From NCBI RefSeq assembly GCF_000317615.1, contig NC_019780.1, positions 372,001 through 436,000 of the forward strand: DNA of 64,000 nucleotides. Reading direction: 5' to 3'. The notes under the pieces were generated by a model, which had not been told where the DNA came from, made no database searches, and saw only the letters and a program-made list of their open reading frames with translations. Position 1 is the stretch's first letter. Each line of letters begins with the position of its first letter. The stretch is from Dactylococcopsis salina PCC 8305. GTDB lineage: Bacteria; Cyanobacteriota; Cyanobacteriia; Cyanobacteriales; Rubidibacteraceae. A program made the position numbers and the translations under genes. This document shows positions 59,875 to 64,000 of this stretch, one piece after another.

Positions 59875-60372
59875 ATGAAATATTCTCTAAAAACTCTCAA
59901 TGAAATGGAAAAAGCGTCGTTTACTGAGGTTTTAGGTCATATTTTCGAGGAAAGTCCTGATATTACCGCAGATACTTGGGAAAAACGCCCTTTTACTGAC
60001 TTAGACGACTTGCACCAGAAGTTAGTGACAACAGCGCGATCGCGCTCTCCCACTGAACAAATAGCCCTGATCAAAAAACATCCTGATCTCGCCACTAAAA
60101 CCAAAATGGCAGATGCTTCGGTGCAAGAACAAACAACTGTGGGCTTAAATGCACTCACAGAAGAAGAATATCACCGCTTTCAAGAGTTAAACCAAGCCTA
60201 TCGGGCAAAATTTGGTTTTCCCTTTATTATTGCGGTGCGAAATCACAACAAAGAGAGCATTCTCCAAGCCTTTATCACCCGTTTGGAAAACTCTCTCGAA
60301 GAAGAAAAAGAGCGCGCGATCGCGGAAATTTCTAAAATTGCCTATTTCCGTTTATTAGATGTGGTGGAATAA
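59875..60372 (+). CDS. uraD: OHCU decarboxylase
   Basis: A 165-residue all-helical enzyme that decarboxylates 2-oxo-4-hydroxy-4-carboxy-5-ureidoimidazoline to S-allantoin. The catalytic segment is IKKHPDLATKTKMADASVQEQTTVGL, with the conserved HPDLA, and the C-terminal YRAKFGFPFIIAVRNHNKESIL is the family hallmark. It follows uraH, the usual order, and completes urate-to-allantoin conversion with hpxO. Confidence 0.95.
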   Translation: MKYSLKTLNEMEKASFTEVLGHIFEESPDITADTWEKRPFTDLDDLHQKLVTTARSRSPTEQIALIKKHPDLATKTKMADASVQEQTTVGLNALTEEEYHRFQELNQAYRAKFGFPFIIAVRNHNKESILQAFITRLENSLEEEKERAIAEISKIAYFRLLDVVE

Positions 60373-60405
60373 TCCCATTTTTTTTGTGTGAGGAGTGTAC
60401 AAACC

Positions 60406-62139
60406 TTGAAAAACAATCAAACAATTTCTAAATTTTTATCCCAAAAACTGATCTGTAGTTTCGCTTTGTTAGTAACCAGTGGCGTGACCATTATCTCCCC
60501 ACTTCCTGCAAAAGCACAAGTTAATTCAGTTTATCAGCTATCTGATGTTGAACCCACAGACTGGGCATTTGAAGCGCTACGATCGCTGATTGAGCGCTAT
60601 GGTTGTATCTCAGGATATCCCGATGGAACATATCGCGGCAACCGTGCTTTATCCCGTTACGAATTTGCAGCCGCCCTCAATAGTTGTCTGGGAAGTATAA
60701 ACCAAATGATCCTTAACCAAGATCAACCTCTTCCAGAATCAGATTCCGCAACAATTGAACGCCTCCAGCGAGACTTTAGCCAAGAATTAAGTCAACTCGC
60801 CACTCGGGTAGATAATCTAGAAAACCGTGTTGCAGCCATTGAAGAAACCCAGTTTTCCACCACAACCAAACTTAGTGGTAACGTTTACATGAACCTCACC
60901 GGTGCAACAGCCAGCGATGATATTCTAGTAGAAACCAATGACCTTGACGCGCCTCTAAACTTGCGTCGTGCGGGACGAGATAGCAGTGGTGATCCACTGG
61001 TTCAAACCGAAACAGACGATCCAGAGATTACCTTCAGTTACTATACTCTACTTAACTTTAATACTAGCTTTAGTGGGCGCGATCGACTGGTGACACAATT
61101 TGCAGTCGGAAATGGTACATCCCCAGCCAATAGCTTTGTTTCCGCAGGACTATTTAACACCTTTGGAACACCATTCACCGACCAAACTGGAGCGCCCAAC
61201 GCTGGACAGGTAACGGTCAGAGAACTATTCTACAGCTTCCCTGTCAATGAGAAATTACAAGCAGTTGTGGGAGCAAGAGTCAACTGGTATCGTTACTTTG
61301 ATGGTAACAGCTACACCTTCTTTTTACGCGGTGCAAGTAGCTACAACGCCAGTGGTGGAACATTGGCGAACCCAGTAGATCGCGGTGCGGGAGCCGTTCT
61401 GTTATGGGATATTAATGATAAGTTAGGGTTTAATGTTGGTTATTTAGGAGAAAACACAGAATTTCTTCCCTCGGCATTTTTCAATACAGTCTCTGATGCA
61501 GATGAGGGGTTATTTGACGGAACTTGGTCAGCAACGGCGCAACTCACCTATGATCCTAGTCCAAAGACCACTATCCGTTTATTTTACACTCGTTCTCAAT
61601 CGGATAATAATGTTCCGCTTTTTGACCAAAATGGTAACTTAACCGGCTTTGGCGTTGGTGGTGCTGTAGGAGAACCCATTTATGGGGTTGCTGATGATGG
61701 GTTTGGGGGAACTATTGATCCCACCCAAGCCAACACCATTGGGCTAAACTTTGAGTGGGAATTTGCTCGTAATCTTGGGCTATTCGGACGTTATACTTAC
61801 GCCACTGCTGATATTGATCCCGAAAACCAAACCAGAAGCGGCGGTGACATTAATATGCAGGCGTTTCAATTAGGATTAGCTTTTCCCAACTTAGGAAAAG
61901 AAGGGGCGTTAGGAACATTCTCTTTTGTTGTTCCTTTTGATGTTTTGGATGGGGAAGAGTTCCTTGTCTCTGGTGCTGGCGATGGCGGAACACAACTTGA
62001 TTTTGAAGCAACTTATTATTATCCTGTTAATGATAATTTTGCCCTCGTTCCCGCCGTTTACGTGATTGCAAATCCCAATAATTTTGAAGATAACGGTACA
62101 ATTTTTGTCGGTAATCTCAGAATGCAATTTAGCTTCTAA
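60406..62139 (+). CDS. SLH-domain iron-uptake-type outer-membrane porin
   Basis: About 577 residues. A signal peptide (LICSFALLVTSGVTIISPLPAKAQ) is followed by one SLH domain (LSDVEPTDWAFEALRSLIERYGCISGYPDGTYRGNRALSRYEFAAALNSCL), a coiled coil (LATRVDNLENRVAAIEE) and an OprB-like beta-barrel ending with an aromatic residue (RMQFSF). Such porins are the main outer-membrane channels of cyanobacteria and some support iron uptake. TTG 60406 with GAGGAG upstream is preferred to GTG 60388. It is not evidently part of the purine regulon. Confidence 0.88.
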   Translation: MKNNQTISKFLSQKLICSFALLVTSGVTIISPLPAKAQVNSVYQLSDVEPTDWAFEALRSLIERYGCISGYPDGTYRGNRALSRYEFAAALNSCLGSINQMILNQDQPLPESDSATIERLQRDFSQELSQLATRVDNLENRVAAIEETQFSTTTKLSGNVYMNLTGATASDDILVETNDLDAPLNLRRAGRDSSGDPLVQTETDDPEITFSYYTLLNFNTSFSGRDRLVTQFAVGNGTSPANSFVSAGLFNTFGTPFTDQTGAPNAGQVTVRELFYSFPVNEKLQAVVGARVNWYRYFDGNSYTFFLRGASSYNASGGTLANPVDRGAGAVLLWDINDKLGFNVGYLGENTEFLPSAFFNTVSDADEGLFDGTWSATAQLTYDPSPKTTIRLFYTRSQSDNNVPLFDQNGNLTGFGVGGAVGEPIYGVADDGFGGTIDPTQANTIGLNFEWEFARNLGLFGRYTYATADIDPENQTRSGGDINMQAFQLGLAFPNLGKEGALGTFSFVVPFDVLDGEEFLVSGAGDGGTQLDFEATYYYPVNDNFALVPAVYVIANPNNFEDNGTIFVGNLRMQFSF

Positions 62140-62147
62140 AACAGTAT

Positions 62148-62198
62148 GGTGACAAAGTGACTGATTAAAGTCTTAGCTTTGACGGAAATTTTGTCACC
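62148..62198 (+). terminator. Hairpin downstream of porin gene
   Basis: GGTGACAAA (62148-62156) pairs with TTTGTCACC (62190-62198), nine perfect pairs with a 33-base loop, nine bases after the porin stop. There is no clear T run, so it may end or stabilise the porin mRNA. Confidence 0.45.
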
Positions 62199-62343
62199 TC
62201 GATCGAGCATAAGAATAACAGAAGACTGAATCTTGAAAAGAGGTAGATGGTGGCGCTAAGAAATACAATAAACTTGGCGACACATTATTGATCGATTCCA
62301 ACACCGATCGCATAGCCACTGTAGAAAAACCACGGTAACTTAG
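62199..62343. other. Intergenic region, nothing recognised
   Basis: Between the porin hairpin and the convergent methyltransferase gene I see two CGATCGA-type sites and no gene, RNA or repeat that I can support. Confidence 0.5.
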
Positions 62344-63114
62344 TTATTTTTTAGCAATAACCAGCATTTCAAAATCTTCGGTTGTTAACTTGTCATTTCT
62401 GGAAAATGCTCCCAACTTTGCTCCATAGATATCAATTTTTCTATATTCAAGGGACTTTAACAACCAATTAATTTCACTGGGAACGTAATATCTTTCGTTG
62501 CATTCGAGAGTTTTTTTATTTCCCAAATCATCTTCTATTTCTGTAATATTGTGGTCTCGAAACGTCATTAAATCGAAGGTATTGCTTCGATAGGTTGCAT
62601 TTCCTTCTTCTGTTTTTGAAGCACAAAATTTTTCAACCGAATGATAGAGTGGGAATAACCCATTTAAGGTTGTAAAGATCAATTTACTATTTTCTTTGAG
62701 TGATTTTGTCACAGACTTCAGTATCTCATAATTCATTTCATCTGTTTCCATCAATGGGAATCCGCCTTCACAAAGCATGATTGCAACATCAAATTCTTTG
62801 TTAAAGGAAAGGTATCTTGCATCTTGTTGTTGAAAATCAATTTTTAAATTGTCATTTTCGGCTTTTTCCGTCGCTCTGGTTAGGAGAGTTTCCGAGAGAT
62901 CAATCCCAGTAATCGTATATCCTCTCCTTGATAATTCTATTGTATGTCTGCCCGTTCCGCATCCAACATCTAATATTTTTAATGACTGATTAAAACTGAT
63001 CTCTCTTTCTATGAAATCACATTCGCCAATCGTCCCTTGAGTAAAACTTTCATTGTCATATTTTAATCCGTAATTTTCAAACAGAGATTCATACCATTGT
63101 TTTTTCATCATCAA
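62344..63114 (-). CDS. Class I SAM-dependent methyltransferase
   Basis: A 256-residue methyltransferase. Motif I is ILDVGCGTGRHTIELSRRG (about residue 46), motif II ITGIDLSETLL, and FDVAIMLCEGGFPLME is motif IV. The family is the broad UbiE/methyltransferase-25 group; the substrate is not predictable. It has AT-rich composition compared with its neighbours and stands alone, so recent acquisition is possible. Two or three ATGs at the start (63114 or 63111) are alternatives. Confidence 0.82.
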   Translation of the reverse strand: MMMKKQWYESLFENYGLKYDNESFTQGTIGECDFIEREISFNQSLKILDVGCGTGRHTIELSRRGYTITGIDLSETLLTRATEKAENDNLKIDFQQQDARYLSFNKEFDVAIMLCEGGFPLMETDEMNYEILKSVTKSLKENSKLIFTTLNGLFPLYHSVEKFCASKTEEGNATYRSNTFDLMTFRDHNITEIEDDLGNKKTLECNERYYVPSEINWLLKSLEYRKIDIYGAKLGAFSRNDKLTTEDFEMLVIAKK

Positions 63115-63203
63115 GTTCCTTAATAATTGATTGATGCAGAGATCAATAATAATATTATAGAGTTCATTTGAAAAAAGTAAATTTTTTGAGCTTTGTTTGA
63201 CTG

Positions 63204-63222
63204 GGGTGAGAAAAACTCACCC
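63204..63222 (-). terminator. Hairpin after hemE
   Basis: GGGTGAG (63204-63210) and CTCACCC (63216-63222) form a seven-pair stem with an A5 loop, 14 bases beyond the hemE stop on the minus strand. No clear T run follows, so it is a probable rather than certain terminator. Confidence 0.45.
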
Positions 63223-63235
63223 GTTTAACTTAATT

Positions 63236-64000
63236 CTAAATCAATGAAGTGGCTTGTTTCGCTACTTCAAAGAAATGTCTGACATTATCTTCAGGTGTTC
63301 CAGGTAAAACCCCATGACCAAGATTTAAAATATGTCCTTGGTTTTTTCCTTTGCGAATGGTTTCTAAAACGCGATCGCGGATGAAATCTTGTGACCCAAA
63401 TAAAACCCCAGGATCGATATTTCCTTGAACTTTTACCCCTTTTCCCAACCGTTGTCTGGCTTCGGCTAAATCGACTGTCCAATCAACACTAATAATATCA
63501 AATCCTGTATTTCCCATCCGTTCTAAAACACCAGCACTACCGCTAATATAAAGAATTAATGGCGTATCGGGATGAGTCTGTTTCACTTTTTCAATGACTC
63601 TTTTTTGATAAGGTTGAGCAAAGGTTTCATAATCTTGAGGAGACAATTGACCCGCCCAAGAATCAAACATTTGTACCACTTGTGCGCCGCTATCAATCTG
63701 ATAACAAATATAACGCGCGATCGAATCAGCAACTTTCCCTAAAAATTGATGTAATAATTGGGGATTTTGAAACGCCATTCCTTTGATATTAGAATAGTTT
63801 TTAGAAGTTTTTCCTTCAATTGCATAAGCGCCCAACGTCCAAGGCGCACCGACAAACCCTAAAACGGTCGATTGATTTCCCACTTCTTCTCGTAAAGTTT
63901 TCAGGATGGTTTTAATGAAGGGAAGAGACGTTTCTGGATCAAGAGGACGCATTTGATCCACTTGTTCTTGAGTTCGTATCGGCGGATCAATGACTGGCCC
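63236..64000 (-). CDS. hemE: Uroporphyrinogen decarboxylase, 5' end off the window
   Basis: The frame is open to the right edge, so about 254 C-terminal residues are seen of an enzyme usually near 350. HemE decarboxylates uroporphyrinogen III to coproporphyrinogen III for haem and chlorophyll. Motifs: [64 protein letters not shown] and [17 protein letters not shown]. The N-terminal FPVWMMRQAGR-type substrate motif lies outside the window. An internal ATG at 63961 is not the true start. Confidence 0.95.
   Translation of the reverse strand, partial: GPVIDPPIRTQEQVDQMRPLDPETSLPFIKTILKTLREEVGNQSTVLGFVGAPWTLGAYAIEGKTSKNYSNIKGMAFQNPQLLHQFLGKVADSIARYICYQIDSGAQVVQMFDSWAGQLSPQDYETFAQPYQKRVIEKVKQTHPDTPLILYISGSAGVLERMGNTGFDIISVDWTVDLAEARQRLGKGVKVQGNIDPGVLFGSQDFIRDRVLETIRKGKNQGHILNLGHGVLPGTPEDNVRHFFEVAKQATSLI

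Overview
The window is cyanobacterial chromosome. The evidence is a photosystem II D2 gene, a photosystem I PsaX gene, the small LuxR-type regulator PedR, a cyanobacterial minCDE operon, several cyanobacterium-restricted families and a very high density of the HIP1 octamer GCGATCGC. Moderate GC and the abundance of short intergenic repeats fit a unicellular, possibly halotolerant, lineage; the genus is inference and not shown here.

Layout. 0-4.3 kb: a frameshifted WYL regulator, a monocistronic psbD, small conserved genes, a lipoate-ligase-like gene and pedR. 4.3-6.65 kb: a complete group II intron with its reverse transcriptase, inserted just upstream of pedR. 6.7-9.7 kb: small hypotheticals, an MtnX-like phosphatase and an orphan IscB-type omegaRNA. 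9.7-14.3 kb: a ClC-CBS-UspA gene split by a frameshift at a T8 run, then a 1.9 kb tandem-hairpin array invaded by three miniature elements. 14.3-21 kb: minCDE, egtC-egtB, a TSUP permease and aroB. 21-30.5 kb: a second orphan omegaRNA, a folate/biopterin-type transporter, a TPR protein, tRNA-Leu, speD, a cobalamin-riboswitch operon (hupE, DUF2808 gene, cobW) and a decayed tnpB. 30.5-41.2 kb: argG, a BlaI/BlaR1-like pair, TIGR02587/TIGR02588 genes, a response regulator, pyrE, a TerB/Mo-nitrogenase-C-like gene, two further group II intron derivatives, psaX and lipA.

41.3-60.4 kb is a purine-catabolism island: 8-oxoguanine/guanine deaminase-like enzyme, two NCS2 permeases, M20 allantoate-amidohydrolase-like enzyme, allantoinase PuuE, hydantoin/allantoin racemase, ABC importer, Rieske oxygenase, HpxO urate hydroxylase, UraH and UraD. 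Together they describe purine to urate to 5-hydroxyisourate to OHCU to allantoin to allantoate. A GntR-family gene lies inside it, and four copies of a 15-bp palindrome (TGTATACWGTATACA) sit upstream of four of its transcription units, suggesting one regulon. An intact IscB nuclease with its own omegaRNA has inserted in this island and truncated an ABC ATPase. The window ends with a porin, a methyltransferase and a partial hemE.

The most unusual content is the RNA-guided nuclease material (one intact IscB locus, two IscB-type omegaRNAs without a nuclease gene, one dead TnpB with its right end), the predicted purine operators, three states of group II intron decay, and repeat families that abut or truncate genes. 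Several genes carry single-base frameshifts, some in homopolymers, so base-calling error must be excluded before biological readings are accepted.
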